Positions 27,874 through 37,700 of a stretch of 64,000 bases of DNA are shown piece by piece. The notes under the pieces were generated by a model. That model did not search any database and was not told where the DNA came from. It saw nothing but the letters and a program-made list of their open reading frames with translations. Within the stretch, counting starts at the first letter, position 1. Each line of letters opens with the position of its first letter. The translations under genes were made by a program, and so were the position numbers. The DNA is from an uncultured Paracoccaceae bacterium (GTDB taxonomy: Bacteria; Pseudomonadota; Alphaproteobacteria; Rhodobacterales; Rhodobacteraceae), in assembly GCA_947493335.1 (NCBI GenBank), contig CANLQO010000001.1, positions 868,001 to 932,000 on the forward strand, read 5' to 3'.

Positions 27874-28422
27874 ATGACACTTGAGCACAAGTTCTGCCAA
27901 ATCGATTCTGGTTTGACGGTCACTGGTGGGGCAGAGATTTCTGGTTATGCCTCGCTTTTCGGAAAGACCGATCAGGGCGGCGATATCGTGAGCAAAGGTG
28001 CATATGGTAATGCACTGAAGATACTGCAGGACAAGGGGCGCACCGTCAAAATGCTGTGGCAGCATGACCCTGCGCAACCGATAGGGGTTTGGGACGAAAT
28101 CCGAGAGGATGCCAAGGGCCTTTGGGTCAAAGGACGCATTCTGAAAGATGTAGCCAAAGGCCGGGAGGCAGCGGCCTTGATCGAAGCGGGCGCGATAGAT
28201 GGCTTGTCCATCGGATACCGTACGGTGCGCGCCACAAAGGACTCCAACGGCGGCCGTGTGCTGTCAGAACTAGAGCTGTGGGAGGTGTCGCTTGTGACGT
28301 TTCCCATGCTTCCCGATGCGCGGGTGGCGGCCAAGGCCGGTGATCCGGCTGATGCCACATTGCGCGAACTGGCGGCGGTTTTTCATGCCGCCCGATCCGA
28401 GTTGACCGGCACCGACAGCTGA
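27874..28422 (+). CDS. GTA gp4, prohead maturation protease
   Basis: A 182-residue serine protease of the HK97 prohead protease type (U35-like). The start ATG 27874 (MTLEHKFCQ) has AAGGGA seven bases upstream. Family features are SGYASLFGKTDQGGDIVSKGA near residue 25, the candidate catalytic His in KMLWQHDPAQPIG near 63, and the candidate Ser in DGLSIGYRT near 110, followed by LWEVSLVTFPM. It removes the N-terminal scaffold part of the capsid protein, encoded next. Confidence 0.92.
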   Translation: MTLEHKFCQIDSGLTVTGGAEISGYASLFGKTDQGGDIVSKGAYGNALKILQDKGRTVKMLWQHDPAQPIGVWDEIREDAKGLWVKGRILKDVAKGREAAALIEAGAIDGLSIGYRTVRATKDSNGGRVLSELELWEVSLVTFPMLPDARVAAKAGDPADATLRELAAVFHAARSELTGTDS

Positions 28423-28451
28423 TCAACGCCACCCACGACAAGAGGACCAAC

Positions 28452-29633
28452 ATGACAAAGACCGAGACCAAGTCTCGGACCGGAGAGGACGTGTCTCCGG
28501 CCGAGGAATTGCGGACCGCGATCAGCGGTTTCGTGAGCGAATTCAAAACCTTCTCAACCGGCGTTGACGCCAAACTTCAAAAACAGGAAGACCGCATGAA
28601 CAAGCTTGACCGTAAGACAATGATGGCGGGCCGCCCCGCGCTGGCCTCGGCTGCTGCCGATGATGCGCCGCACCAGAAGGCCTTTGGCGCTTATCTGCGA
28701 ACTGGCGATGATGATGGGCTGCGCGGGCTATCGCTGGAAGGTAAAGCGATGAGCACGACAGTCGCAGCAGACGGCGGATATCTTGTTGATCCGCAAACAG
28801 CTGAGGCGATCCAAAGTACGCTGAGCAGCACCGCATCGATCCGGGCAATTGCGACAGTCGTGAACGTGGACGCAACATCATACGATGTACTGGTTGATCA
28901 CACCGAACTCGGCGCTGGTTGGGCGACCGAAGTGGGCACGGTCGATGAAACCGACAGCCCGCAAATTGATCGTATTTCAATTGCGCTGCATGAATTGTCA
29001 GCCTTGCCAAAGGCCAGCCAGCGCCTGCTGGATGACAGCGCCTTTGACATTGAAGGCTGGCTGGCCGGTCGGATCGCTGACAAGTTTGCGCGGTCAGAAG
29101 CAGACGCATTTGTAAATGGTGACGGGGTCGATAAGCCGCGCGGGATCATGTCCTATCCGACGGTCGACAATGATGTCTGGACATGGGGAAACCTGGGCTA
29201 TGTGCCCACTGGTGTTGATGGCGGTTTGGGTGCCGCGGATGCAATCATCGATCTGGTCTACGCGCTTGGTGCGGAATATCGCGCGGGTGCGGCCTTTGTG
29301 ATGAACAGCCGCACAGCGGGCCTTGTGCGCAAGCTCAAGGACGCAGATGGACGGTTTTTGTGGTCTGACGGTTTGGCCGCTGGTGAGCCGGCACGTCTGC
29401 TGGGGTATCCGGTGTTGATCGCCGAAGATATGCCGGACGCTGGTTCTGATACGACACCTGTTGCGTTTGGAGACTTTTCCGCTGGCTACACGGTTGCAGA
29501 GCGCCCTGATTTGCGTGTGTTGCGCGATCCGTTCTCGGCTAAACCTCATGTTCTTTTCTACGCCACCAAGCGCGTCGGTGGTGCGGTAAGCGACTTTGCC
29601 GCCATCAAACTTCTGAAATTTGGCACCAGCTAA
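28452..29633 (+). CDS. GTA gp5, HK97-fold major capsid protein
   Basis: A 393-residue precursor. The first ~100 residues are charged and helical (EELRTAISGFVSEFKTFSTG, KLQKQEDRMNKLDRKT), the delta or scaffold domain expected to be cut by gp4. The HK97 fold follows, with TTVAADGGYLVDPQTAEAIQ, IALHELSALPKASQRLLDDS and GRFLWSDGLAAGEPARLLGY. The length matches GTA capsid proteins. The preceding gene is the protease, as usual. Confidence 0.96.
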   Translation: MTKTETKSRTGEDVSPAEELRTAISGFVSEFKTFSTGVDAKLQKQEDRMNKLDRKTMMAGRPALASAAADDAPHQKAFGAYLRTGDDDGLRGLSLEGKAMSTTVAADGGYLVDPQTAEAIQSTLSSTASIRAIATVVNVDATSYDVLVDHTELGAGWATEVGTVDETDSPQIDRISIALHELSALPKASQRLLDDSAFDIEGWLAGRIADKFARSEADAFVNGDGVDKPRGIMSYPTVDNDVWTWGNLGYVPTGVDGGLGAADAIIDLVYALGAEYRAGAAFVMNSRTAGLVRKLKDADGRFLWSDGLAAGEPARLLGYPVLIAEDMPDAGSDTTPVAFGDFSAGYTVAERPDLRVLRDPFSAKPHVLFYATKRVGGAVSDFAAIKLLKFGTS

Positions 29634-29652
29634 GCCAAACGCCTAAGGTCGC

Positions 29653-29666
29653 GACCCCGTGGGGTC
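29653..29666. repeat. hairpin after the capsid gene
   Basis: GACCCCGTGGGGTC is a near-palindromic 14-bp element 19 bp after gp5. It may stabilise the abundant capsid mRNA or partly terminate, as often occurs after capsid genes; no T tract is present. Confidence 0.4.
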
Positions 29667-29797
29667 GGGGCCTTTACCCGAAGGCGCTGTACGCCCTTGG
29701 CGTTGTCCCACTGCTCTGATCCGTCCGAGCAACGTCGGGGGAACGCCGCGCCTTCGGGATCCTAGTCCGATCTACCAGCCCTTGCGGAGAAGCTTCG

Positions 29798-30397
29798 ATG
29801 ATGTTGACCGAACTGACCACTGTGCCACCCACTGTGTTGCCAGTGGCCCAATTCAAGAACCATTTGCGTTTGGGCTCGGGCTTTGCGGACGACGGGCTGC
29901 AAGACGAAACACTCGAGGGGTTTTTGCGTGCCGCGCTCGCTGCGATTGAAGCGCGGACGGGCAAGATCCTGATCACACGCGATTTCGCCTGGAGCATCAC
30001 AGCTTGGCGAGATGAACAGCGTCAGCCCCTGCCATTAGCGCCGGTGCACGCAATCTTGCGCATGGTGCTGACTTCAAATTCTGGGTTGGAGACTCTGGTT
30101 CCTGACCATCGCTATGCGTTGGAGAAGGACGATCAACGCCCATCCGTCGTGGCGACAGCAAGTTGCCTGCCCAGCATTCCGAGTGGTGGGAGTCTGAAAG
30201 TCGAGGTCGTGGCTGGTTATGGACCCGATTGGACGGATCTTCCGATTGATTTGCGCCAGGCGGTCATGATGCTCGCTGCGCATTTTTATGAATACCGGCA
30301 CGAGGCTGCCCTTCACGGTGGAACGATGCCATTTGGCGTATCGGCATTGATTGATCGATACCGGACCGTGCGCCTGTTCATGGGGAACGGCAAATGA
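29798..30397 (+). CDS. GTA gp6, head-tail adaptor
   Basis: A 199-residue connector protein of the phage gp6-like family that docks on the portal. LGSGFADDGLQDETLEGFLRA near residue 26, then FLRAALAAIEARTGKI, are the usual helical signature; DLPIDLRQAVMMLAAHFYEY near 148 closes the fold. GGAGAAGC lies upstream of the first of two adjacent ATGs. The 3' end overlaps gp7 by four bases (ATGA). Confidence 0.88.
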   Translation: MMLTELTTVPPTVLPVAQFKNHLRLGSGFADDGLQDETLEGFLRAALAAIEARTGKILITRDFAWSITAWRDEQRQPLPLAPVHAILRMVLTSNSGLETLVPDHRYALEKDDQRPSVVATASCLPSIPSGGSLKVEVVAGYGPDWTDLPIDLRQAVMMLAAHFYEYRHEAALHGGTMPFGVSALIDRYRTVRLFMGNGK

Positions 30398-30732
30398 AGC
30401 CTCCACTCTTGAATCGGTTGATGATCCTCGAAGATAGCTATCGTCAGCCTGACGGTGCCGGTGGATATACCACACAGTGGCAGCCGCTAGGTCAAATCTG
30501 GGCTGAGGTAAGTGCTGGGGCGGGGCGGGAGTTGGCGGACAATGCGATGCCGCTGTCCCGCGTTCCATGCCGCATTACCGTGCGCGCGGCACCAGTTGGG
30601 GCGCCATCGCGCCCACAAGCCGGGCAGCGATTTCGCGAGGGCACGCGCATTTATGGCATCACGGCCGTTGCAGAGCAGGATCACGCCGGCCGCTATTTGC
30701 TGTGTCAGGCCTATGAGGAGGTGGCGGTATGA
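30394..30732 (+). CDS. GTA gp7, head closure (stopper) protein
   Basis: A 112-residue protein of the SPP1 gp16-like head-closure family. Visible features are LNRLMILEDSYRQPDGAGGY at the N-terminus, WAEVSAGAGREL near 38, and a C-terminal RFREGTRIYGITAVAEQDHA. The role, inferred from position and family, is to seal the filled head before tail joining. It has four-base overlaps with both neighbours. Confidence 0.85.
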   Translation: MKPPLLNRLMILEDSYRQPDGAGGYTTQWQPLGQIWAEVSAGAGRELADNAMPLSRVPCRITVRAAPVGAPSRPQAGQRFREGTRIYGITAVAEQDHAGRYLLCQAYEEVAV

Positions 30733-31139
30733 GCTACGCGCTGTCATCGGCCTTGCAATCGGCCGTCTTTCAACACCTCACAAGCGACGCGGCCCTTGGC
30801 GCGATTGTCGGAACCGACATTTTTGACGCGATCCCGCGCGGTGCCGTGCCCCCGCTCTATGTCGCGCTCGGCCCCGAGACGGTGCGGGATGCTTCCGCGG
30901 GCGGTGTCCATGGGGCTTGGCATGATTTCACCGTGACGGTGGTCAGTGAACGCACCGGATTTGCACAGGCCAAGGATGCAGCGGGTGCTGTGTCAGATGC
31001 CTTGGTTGATGCTGATTTGGTTTTGGGGCGCGGCCAGCTGATCGGCATTTTCTTTCGGCGCGCCAAGGCGGCGCGCGTTGGGACCGGCAACACGCGGCGG
31101 ATTGATCTGACCTTCAGCGCGCGCGTTTCGGACGAATAG
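30729..31139 (+). CDS. GTA gp8, tail terminator (DUF3168 family)
   Basis: A 136-residue protein. DUF3168-like features are ALQSAVFQHLTSDAALGAIV at the start, FTVTVVSERTGFAQAKDAAG in mid-protein, and IDLTFSARVSDE at the end. This family caps the tail tube and joins it to the head. It is translationally coupled to gp7 by a four-base overlap. Confidence 0.87.
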   Translation: MSYALSSALQSAVFQHLTSDAALGAIVGTDIFDAIPRGAVPPLYVALGPETVRDASAGGVHGAWHDFTVTVVSERTGFAQAKDAAGAVSDALVDADLVLGRGQLIGIFFRRAKAARVGTGNTRRIDLTFSARVSDE

Positions 31140-31164
31140 AAATTTTCTGACAAGGAGTGACAGC

Positions 31165-31581
31165 ATGGCTGCGCAAAACGGCAAAGACCTTCTGATCAAG
31201 ATTGATATGACGGGCGCTGGCCTGTTTGAAACTGCGGCAGGGCTGCGGGCAACGCGGATCAGTTTCAACGCAGAAACGGTTGATGTGACAAGCCTCGAAA
31301 GCACCGGTGGCTGGCGTGAGTTGCTGGCAGGGGCAGGGGTTAAGACCGCCGCGATCACAGGGTCTGGAATTTTCAAAGACGCCAGCACGGATGAACGTGT
31401 CCGCCAGGTTTTCTTTGATGGCGACACGCCACGTTATCAGGTGGTGATCCCGGACTTTGGCACTGTGGAAGGTGCGTTTCAAATTACGACTCTTGAATAT
31501 GCAGGCACCCACAACGGTGAAGCCACGTTCGAGATGGCACTGTCGTCTGCTGGCGAATTGACATTCACGGCGCTGAGCTGA
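31165..31581 (+). CDS. GTA gp9, major tail tube protein
   Basis: A 138-residue protein beginning MAAQNGKDLLIKIDMTGAG, preceded by AAGGAGTGAC, a strong ribosome binding site that fits a high-copy protein. The pattern LRATRISFNAETVDVTSLES then TGGWRELLAGAGVKTAAITG is typical of tail tube proteins of this TIGR02126-like family. It ends with ATFEMALSSAGELTFTALS. It is coupled to gp10 by a one-base overlap (TGATG). Confidence 0.92.
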   Translation: MAAQNGKDLLIKIDMTGAGLFETAAGLRATRISFNAETVDVTSLESTGGWRELLAGAGVKTAAITGSGIFKDASTDERVRQVFFDGDTPRYQVVIPDFGTVEGAFQITTLEYAGTHNGEATFEMALSSAGELTFTALS

Positions 31582-31895
31582 TGGCAAACCCGCTGGCAGG
31601 CGAAGTCACCATCACAATAGACGGTGTCCCGCATTGCGCCAAGTTGACACTGGGTGCCTTGGCAGAGCTGGAAGATGCCCTTGACGAAGACAATCTGCTG
31701 AACCTTGTTCAGCGGTTTGAAACGGGCCGCTTTGCCAGCCGGGATGTCGTTGCCCTGATCGTCGCAGGATTGCGTGGCGGCGGATGGACAGGCACCGCCA
31801 CCGATTTGATGACGGCGGACATTGGCGGTGGTCCGGTTGAGGCTGCGAAACTTGCTGCAACGTTGTTGGCTCGTGCCTTCACACCGCCTGCTTAG
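31581..31895 (+). CDS. GTA gp10, tail assembly chaperone-like protein
   Basis: A 104-residue protein, MANPLAGEVTITIDGVPHCA, then KLTLGALAELEDALDEDNLL. It matches the short 'gene transfer agent family protein' found between the tail tube and tape-measure genes. By analogy with phages it acts as a tail assembly chaperone. In many phages two such proteins come from a frameshift; here a separate downstream gene (g10.1) may fill the second role. Confidence 0.83.
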   Translation: MANPLAGEVTITIDGVPHCAKLTLGALAELEDALDEDNLLNLVQRFETGRFASRDVVALIVAGLRGGGWTGTATDLMTADIGGGPVEAAKLAATLLARAFTPPA

Positions 31896-31902
31896 ACCGA
31901 TC

Positions 31903-32103
31903 ATGGATTGGCCCGCTTTGATGCACGCTGGATTGCATCATCTTCGACTGACGCCCGAAACTTTCTGGCGTTTGTCGCCCGCAGAACTGGCTTTGATGCT
32001 GGGTCTTGGGGCAGGAAACCGCCCCCTCGATCGGGACCGACTGAATGATTTGCTGCGGATTTATCCGGATGCGCCGCACAAAAGGGAAGAACAGCATGGA
32101 TGA
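31903..32103 (+). CDS. GTA g10.1, small tail assembly chaperone
   Basis: A 66-residue protein, start chosen at MDWPALMHAGLHHLRLTPE because an upstream start would only add a stretch overlapping gp10. The text LTPETFWRLSPAELALMLG is characteristic of the small GTA/phage chaperone in this slot. It ends in a basic KREEQHG and overlaps gp11 by eight bases. Confidence 0.85.
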   Translation: MDWPALMHAGLHHLRLTPETFWRLSPAELALMLGLGAGNRPLDRDRLNDLLRIYPDAPHKREEQHG

Positions 32104-32755
32104 TATTGACCGCCTTGACGATCTGGAAGCGAATATCAGCGCGCTTGAGCAGACGCTGGGCGAAGCATCTTCGCTGACAGCCAGTTTTGATAGTGAGTTG
32201 CGCGGTATGCAGGCGACGTTGGGTGACACAACCCGCGACCTCGGCAATCTGGAACGCGGCTTTGCCAGCGGATTGCGCAAGGCATTTGACGGTCTGATCT
32301 TCGATGGAGTGAAGCTGTCGGATGCTTTGAATTCCGTTGCGCAGTCGATGATCAACACCGCCTATTCGGCGGCATTATCGCCGGTCACGGATCACTTCGG
32401 CGGGTTGTTGTCCGATGGGGTCAACGCGGCCGTTTCTGGAATGATGCCTTTCGCCGATGGCGCGCCATTCAGCCAGGGCCGAGTCATGCCGTTTGCACGG
32501 GGGGGTGTTGTTTCTTCAGCGACGACATTTCCGATGCGTGGAGGCACCGGTTTGATGGGTGAAGCGGGACCGGAAGCGATTATGCCGCTGGCCCGGGGTG
32601 CGGATGGCAAGTTGGGCGTGCGTGGCGGGGCCGGTGGCTCTGTGAACGTCACAATGAATATTTCGACCCCCGATGCGGCGTCCTTTCAACGTTCGCAAGG
32701 GCAGATTGCCGCACAGATGGCTCGCGCATTGGGGCGCGGTCAACGGAACCGCTAA
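32096..32755 (+). CDS. GTA gp11, tail tape measure protein
   Basis: A 219-residue protein starting MDDIDRLDDLEANISALEQ, preceded by AAAAGGGAAG. It has an N-terminal coiled coil (LEANISALEQTLGEASSLTA), a middle helical part ending LNSVAQSMINTAYSAALSPV, then Gly-rich PFARGGVVSSATTFPM and GEAGPEAIMPLARG, a phage tape-measure signature. It is much shorter than phage tape measures, in line with the short GTA tail (about 50 nm in R. capsulatus). Confidence 0.88.
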   Translation: MDDIDRLDDLEANISALEQTLGEASSLTASFDSELRGMQATLGDTTRDLGNLERGFASGLRKAFDGLIFDGVKLSDALNSVAQSMINTAYSAALSPVTDHFGGLLSDGVNAAVSGMMPFADGAPFSQGRVMPFARGGVVSSATTFPMRGGTGLMGEAGPEAIMPLARGADGKLGVRGGAGGSVNVTMNISTPDAASFQRSQGQIAAQMARALGRGQRNR

Positions 32756-32766
32756 GAGGATCAGAT

Positions 32767-33399
32767 ATGTCATTTCATGAAGTGCGCTTTCCCGCGAACC
32801 TGAGCCTTGGTGCGATTGGAGGGCCGGAAAGACGGACCGAGGTTGTCACGCTCGCCAATGGATTTGAGGAGCGGAACACGCCCTGGGCCCATTCGCGTCG
32901 CCGCTATGATGCAGGTATGGCTTTGCGTTCGCTGGATGATGTTGAGGATCTGGTGACCTTTTTTGAGGCCCGGCAAGGCCAGTTGTTCGGGTTCCGTTGG
33001 AAAGACTGGGGCGATTACAAGTCCTCGCGCCCCTCTCAGAACGTATCGTCCGCCGATCAGATCATCATGACCGGTGACGGCGTGACGCTGACTGCACAAC
33101 TCTCCAAAACGTATGCTTCCGGACCGCAGTCATATCAGCGGATCATCAAAAAGCCCGTTGCCGGGAGTGTTCTTGTTTCTGTGGATGGTGCCGATCTGCA
33201 AGACGGGTTGGATTTCACGGTCGATACAGCAAGCGGAGTTGTCACCCTGACCCAGCCACCGGGACCAGGATTGACTGTTCGTGCGGGTTTTGAATTTGAT
33301 GTGCCTGTACGCTTCGATTCAGACCGGATTGCCACGGCCATTGCAAATTTTCAGGCGGGTCAAGCACCGTCAGTCCCCGTGGTGGAGGTGCGTCTATGA
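32767..33399 (+). CDS. GTA gp12, distal tail protein (DUF2460 family)
   Basis: A 210-residue protein: FHEVRFPANLSLGAIGGPER at the start, VVTLANGFEERNTPWAHSRR near 27, and FFEARQGQLFGFRWKDWGDY near 68, all typical of DUF2460. It forms the distal ring of the tail in the GTA structure. It is coupled to gp13 by a four-base overlap. Confidence 0.92.
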   Translation: MSFHEVRFPANLSLGAIGGPERRTEVVTLANGFEERNTPWAHSRRRYDAGMALRSLDDVEDLVTFFEARQGQLFGFRWKDWGDYKSSRPSQNVSSADQIIMTGDGVTLTAQLSKTYASGPQSYQRIIKKPVAGSVLVSVDGADLQDGLDFTVDTASGVVTLTQPPGPGLTVRAGFEFDVPVRFDSDRIATAIANFQAGQAPSVPVVEVRL

Positions 33400-34277
33400 G
33401 CACGCAAGCCCTTCACGATCATCTGAAAACCGGCCAAACGCACGTTTGCCAGTGTTGGGCGATCACGCGTAAGGACGGAATGACGTATGGTTTTACGGAC
33501 CATGACAACGCGTTGACATTTGAAGGGATCACCTTTCAAGCAGACAGTGGGATGAGCGCAAAGGCTCTTGCTGCGAGCACTGGCCTGTCGGTGAATAACA
33601 CCGAAGCGCTTGGATTATTGCAGTCAAACGCATTGGACGAGGCCGACATTGTCGCCGGACGGTTCGACAATGCGCAAGTGACCACCTGGTTGGTTCAATG
33701 GGACGAAGTTGCAAATCGTCAGGTACGGTTCAAGGGCACGATTGGAGAGATCACCCGTCGCGCCGGCCAGTTCGAGGCTGAGCTACGCGGTCAGACGGAT
33801 GCGTTGAATCAGCCACAGGGGCGGTCCTATCTGCGCAGTTGCTCGGCTGTGCTTGGGGACGACCGATGCGCCGTTAATCTTGCTTCCGCAACATTCCGTC
33901 ACTCGACCAGCATCATCAGTGTGACAGATAGCCGAACATTTGTGGTCAGTGCGGGAAGCTATGATGACAAATGGTTCGAACAGGGAAAGTTGACGGTGAA
34001 TTCTGGTTCGGCATCGGGCTTGACGGGCGCTGTAAAGCACGACGTCAGAACCGGATCGCATCGTCGAGTAACGCTTTGGCATCCGATCCGGGCTGAGATC
34101 ATCAGCGGGGACGCTGTCCAGTTGGACGCAGGGTGCGACAAGCGTGCTGCAACGTGCCGTGTCAAATTTGGCAATCTGGTTAACTTTCAGGGGTTTCCGG
34201 ACATGCCGGGCGAAGATTGGATGGTTTCCGTGCCGCGTTCATTTGATGACAGTGATGGTGGGAGCCTTGTGAGGTGA
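33396..34277 (+). CDS. GTA gp13, baseplate hub (DUF2163 family)
   Basis: A 293-residue protein with family features CQCWAITRKDGMTYGFTDHD near residue 18, LRSCSAVLGDDRCAVNL near 146, and CDKRAATCRVKFGNLVNFQG near 246. Six Cys are concentrated in these three motifs; as I recall, an iron-sulfur cluster was seen in the R. capsulatus hub, and these residues are the candidates. The start and end both overlap neighbours by four bases. Confidence 0.92.
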   Translation: MSTQALHDHLKTGQTHVCQCWAITRKDGMTYGFTDHDNALTFEGITFQADSGMSAKALAASTGLSVNNTEALGLLQSNALDEADIVAGRFDNAQVTTWLVQWDEVANRQVRFKGTIGEITRRAGQFEAELRGQTDALNQPQGRSYLRSCSAVLGDDRCAVNLASATFRHSTSIISVTDSRTFVVSAGSYDDKWFEQGKLTVNSGSASGLTGAVKHDVRTGSHRRVTLWHPIRAEIISGDAVQLDAGCDKRAATCRVKFGNLVNFQGFPDMPGEDWMVSVPRSFDDSDGGSLVR

Positions 34278-34705
34278 ACGCCATTGTGGAGGAAGCGCGA
34301 CGCTGGATTGGGACGCCTTATACGCATCAGGCCTCTGTGCGGGGGGCCGGGTGTGATTGTTTGGGTCTGATCCGAGGGGTCTGGCGCAGTCTTTACGTCA
34401 CAGAGCCGGAAGTGATCCCGAACTATACCGCTGATTGGGGCGAGCCGCAGGAAGAAGAGTTATTGCTGAATGCGGCGTCTCGTCACCTGAACCGAAAGCA
34501 TCCAGTAACTGCCATGGAAGACGGTGATGTGTTGCTGTTTCGGATGCGAGCCGACGGTATCGCCAAGCACCTAGGCATCCTGAGCCGGTCTGGAGATGCG
34601 CCCCAGTTCATCCACGCCTATTCCGGTCACGGTGTCGTCGAAAGTCCCCTGAGTGGGCCTTGGCTGCGTCGATTGGCTGCCCGTTTCGCGTTTCAAGAAG
34701 GATAA
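34274..34705 (+). CDS. GTA gp14, NlpC/P60-type tail peptidase
   Basis: A 143-residue protein with a GTG start at 34274 overlapping the gp13 stop. The Cys of GAGCDCLGLIRGVWRS near residue 31 is the catalytic nucleophile and His in IAKHLGILS near 97 the probable base. The role is peptidoglycan cleavage during cell entry or tail assembly. The residue order (RWIGTPYTHQASVRGAGCDC) fits NlpC/P60. Confidence 0.92.
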   Translation: MNAIVEEARRWIGTPYTHQASVRGAGCDCLGLIRGVWRSLYVTEPEVIPNYTADWGEPQEEELLLNAASRHLNRKHPVTAMEDGDVLLFRMRADGIAKHLGILSRSGDAPQFIHAYSGHGVVESPLSGPWLRRLAARFAFQEG

Positions 34706-34711
34706 ACAGAC

Positions 34712-37700
34712 ATGGCGACGATAGTATTGTCTGCGGCAGGCGCGGCTTTTGGCGGCTCGATTGGTGGATCGGTGCTTGGCCTTTCCATGGCAACGGTGGG
34801 TCGCGCCGCTGGTGCGGCACTGGGCCGGGTCATTGATCAACAGGTTCTTGGGGCCGGGTCCGAGCCGGTCGAGGTTGGTCGCGTTGATCGTTTCCGGCTG
34901 ACCGGTGCAAGTGAGGGCATGGCCGTTCAGCAGGTGTTTGGACGCATGCGCGTACCAGGTCAGGTGATCTGGGCCACAAATTTCCTTGAATCACAGACCA
35001 CGTCTGGTGGTGGCAAAGGTGCGGCAACCCAACCAAACACGACTGAGTTCGGCTATACCGTCAGCCTTGCGATCGCGCTTTGCGAGGGCGAAATCACGAG
35101 GGTGGGTCGGGTCTGGGCGGACGGGACCGAAATAGCACCGCAAGTGCTGAACATGCGGACTTACAAAGGTACCAGTGTCCAGCAACCTGATCCCAAAATC
35201 GTTGCCGTCGAAGGGGCAGATCATGCGCCAGCTTACCGCGGCATCGCCTATGTCGTCCTTGAAGATCTCGAACTGGGACAATTCGGAAACCGTGTGCCGC
35301 AATTGACGTTTGAGGTGATGCGCCCATCAGAACCTGATGAACCACGCGACCGAGCTGACATTGCCAGGCAGGTCAGGGGGGTTGCCATGATCCCCGGGAC
35401 CGGTGAGTTCTCGCTCTCGACGGGGCCGGTTTACCTGAGCGGCGCGTATGGCGAGCAGATTGCGATCAATGAAAACACTCCGTCAGGTCAAAGCGACTTT
35501 CTCACCGCCACGGCCGCACTGACCGAAGAGATGCCAGCGTGCAAGTCGGTGTCACTGGTGGTATCGTGGTTTGGGACCGACTTGCGTTGTGGCGCCTGTG
35601 AAGTTGCCCCGAAAGTAGAGCAAAAAACTGCCGAAGGTGACCCTATCGCCTGGCGCGTTGCCGATATCGAGCGGGCAGAGGCTGGTATCGTGCCACAACT
35701 TGATGGTCGTCCTGTTTATGGCGGGACTCCCGGGGACCAATCTGTCGTCGAAGCAATCAAAGAACTACGGGCACAGGGGCAACGCCCCATGTTCTATCCA
35801 TTCATATTGATGGAACAGATGAGCGGAAACGGTTTGCCTGATCCTTGGAGTAGTTCGGCATCTCAAGCAGTGTTGCCTTGGCGCGGGCGTATCACGACGT
35901 CAAAGGCTCCGGGTCAACCGGGATCACCGGATGAAACGGCGACGGCAACGGCGCAGGTTGACGCGTTCTTCGGAACGGCGTCACCATCTGACTTCACGAT
36001 TGACGGCGAAGCGGTCCACTATACTGGCCCATCCGAATGGCGATATCGGCGGTTCATTCTCCATTATGCGCATCTTTGTGCCGCAGCGGGTGGCGTTTCG
36101 GCCTTCTGCATTGGATCAGAAATGGTGGCGCTGACACAGATCCGCGGAGCAGGCGGAAGTTTTCCGGCCGTCGATGCGCTGTGCCAGCTTGCTGCCGAAT
36201 GCCGGGCGATCTTGGGGCCGTCTTGCAAGATTTCATATGCTGCCGATTGGTCGGAATATCACGGCTATCAGCCAGTTGGGACATCAGACAAACACTTTCA
36301 CCTCGACCCCCTTTGGGCCGACCCAAATATCGATTTCATCGGCATCGACAATTATATGCCGCTCTCGGACTGGCGGGACGGGTCGGATCATGTCGATGCA
36401 TCTTGGAATTCCATCTACAACCTCGACTACCTGCAATCCAACATCACCGGTGGTGAAGGATATGATTGGTACTATGCAACCCAAGCAGATCGTGATGCGC
36501 AAAACCGTACCCCAATCACCGACGGTGATGGCGAGCCATGGGTTTGGCGCTACAAGGATTTGCCCGGCTGGTGGTCGAACCCGCACCACAACCGCATCAA
36601 TGGACAACGGCAAGCGACGTCAACAAGTTGGGTCCCCGAATCCAAGCCAATCTGGTTCACCGAATTCGGTTGTGCGGCCATCGACAAAGGGACCAATCAG
36701 CCCAATAAATTTCTTGACCCAAAATCGTCAGAATCCTTCATGCCGTTCTATTCAAACGGCCTGCGCGATGACTTCATGCAGATGCAGTATTTGCGTGCCT
36801 TTTACGGGCATTACGCAGTCAGCGCGAACAATCCACTTGGCACCGGCGCCTACAACGGTCGGATGATCGATATGTCACGGGCCCATGTCTGGGCATGGGA
36901 TGCGCGTCCGTTTCCGTTCTTCCCTGCGAATGCAAGTCTGTGGTCGGATGGGGATAATTACGCCCGGGGGCATTGGCTGAACGGGCGCACGTCATCCCGG
37001 ACCTTAGCAAGTGTGGTCGCGGAAATCTGCGAACGCGCGGGTGTCACCCAGTACGATGTCAGCAAGCTTTACGGACTGGTGCGCGGATATGTTGTGACAG
37101 ACGCCGGCAGCGCACGCGCGGCACTGCAGCCGCTCATGCTGGCCTATGGATTTGAGGTAGTTGAACGGGACGGTACGCTGGTCTTTTTCAACCGAGATGG
37201 CGCTTCAGTGGCGATGCTGACGCATGACGATCTTGCCCTGGATGAGGAGAAGGACACCGTCACTGTGCACACACGTCATCCTGCGGCAGAGGTGGCCGGC
37301 CGCGTGCAGGTCGGATACCTTGATGCTGAAGGCGATTACGAAGCCGCGGTGAGCGAAACGATTCATCCCGACGATCAGACCACGACAATTTCGCGGTCGG
37401 AATTTCCGCTTGCCCTGACCCGAACCGAAGGCGCAAAGATTGCCGCGCGTTGGACGCATGAGGCTCGGGTTGCAAAAGACAGTGTGACGTTTGCATTGCC
37501 GCCGTCACAAACGTCAATCGGTGCGGGCGACATCATCGATTTACGCGACAATGGTAGGCAGGGATTGTTCCGGATTGACCGGACCGAAAATGCAGGTCTT
37601 GTCATGGCTGAGGCAACGCGGATCGACCAGGAAATCTATCTGCCGCAATCGATGGTGGAGGAAACGGCGCGACTTAGACCGTTCAAAGCGCCGACCCCGG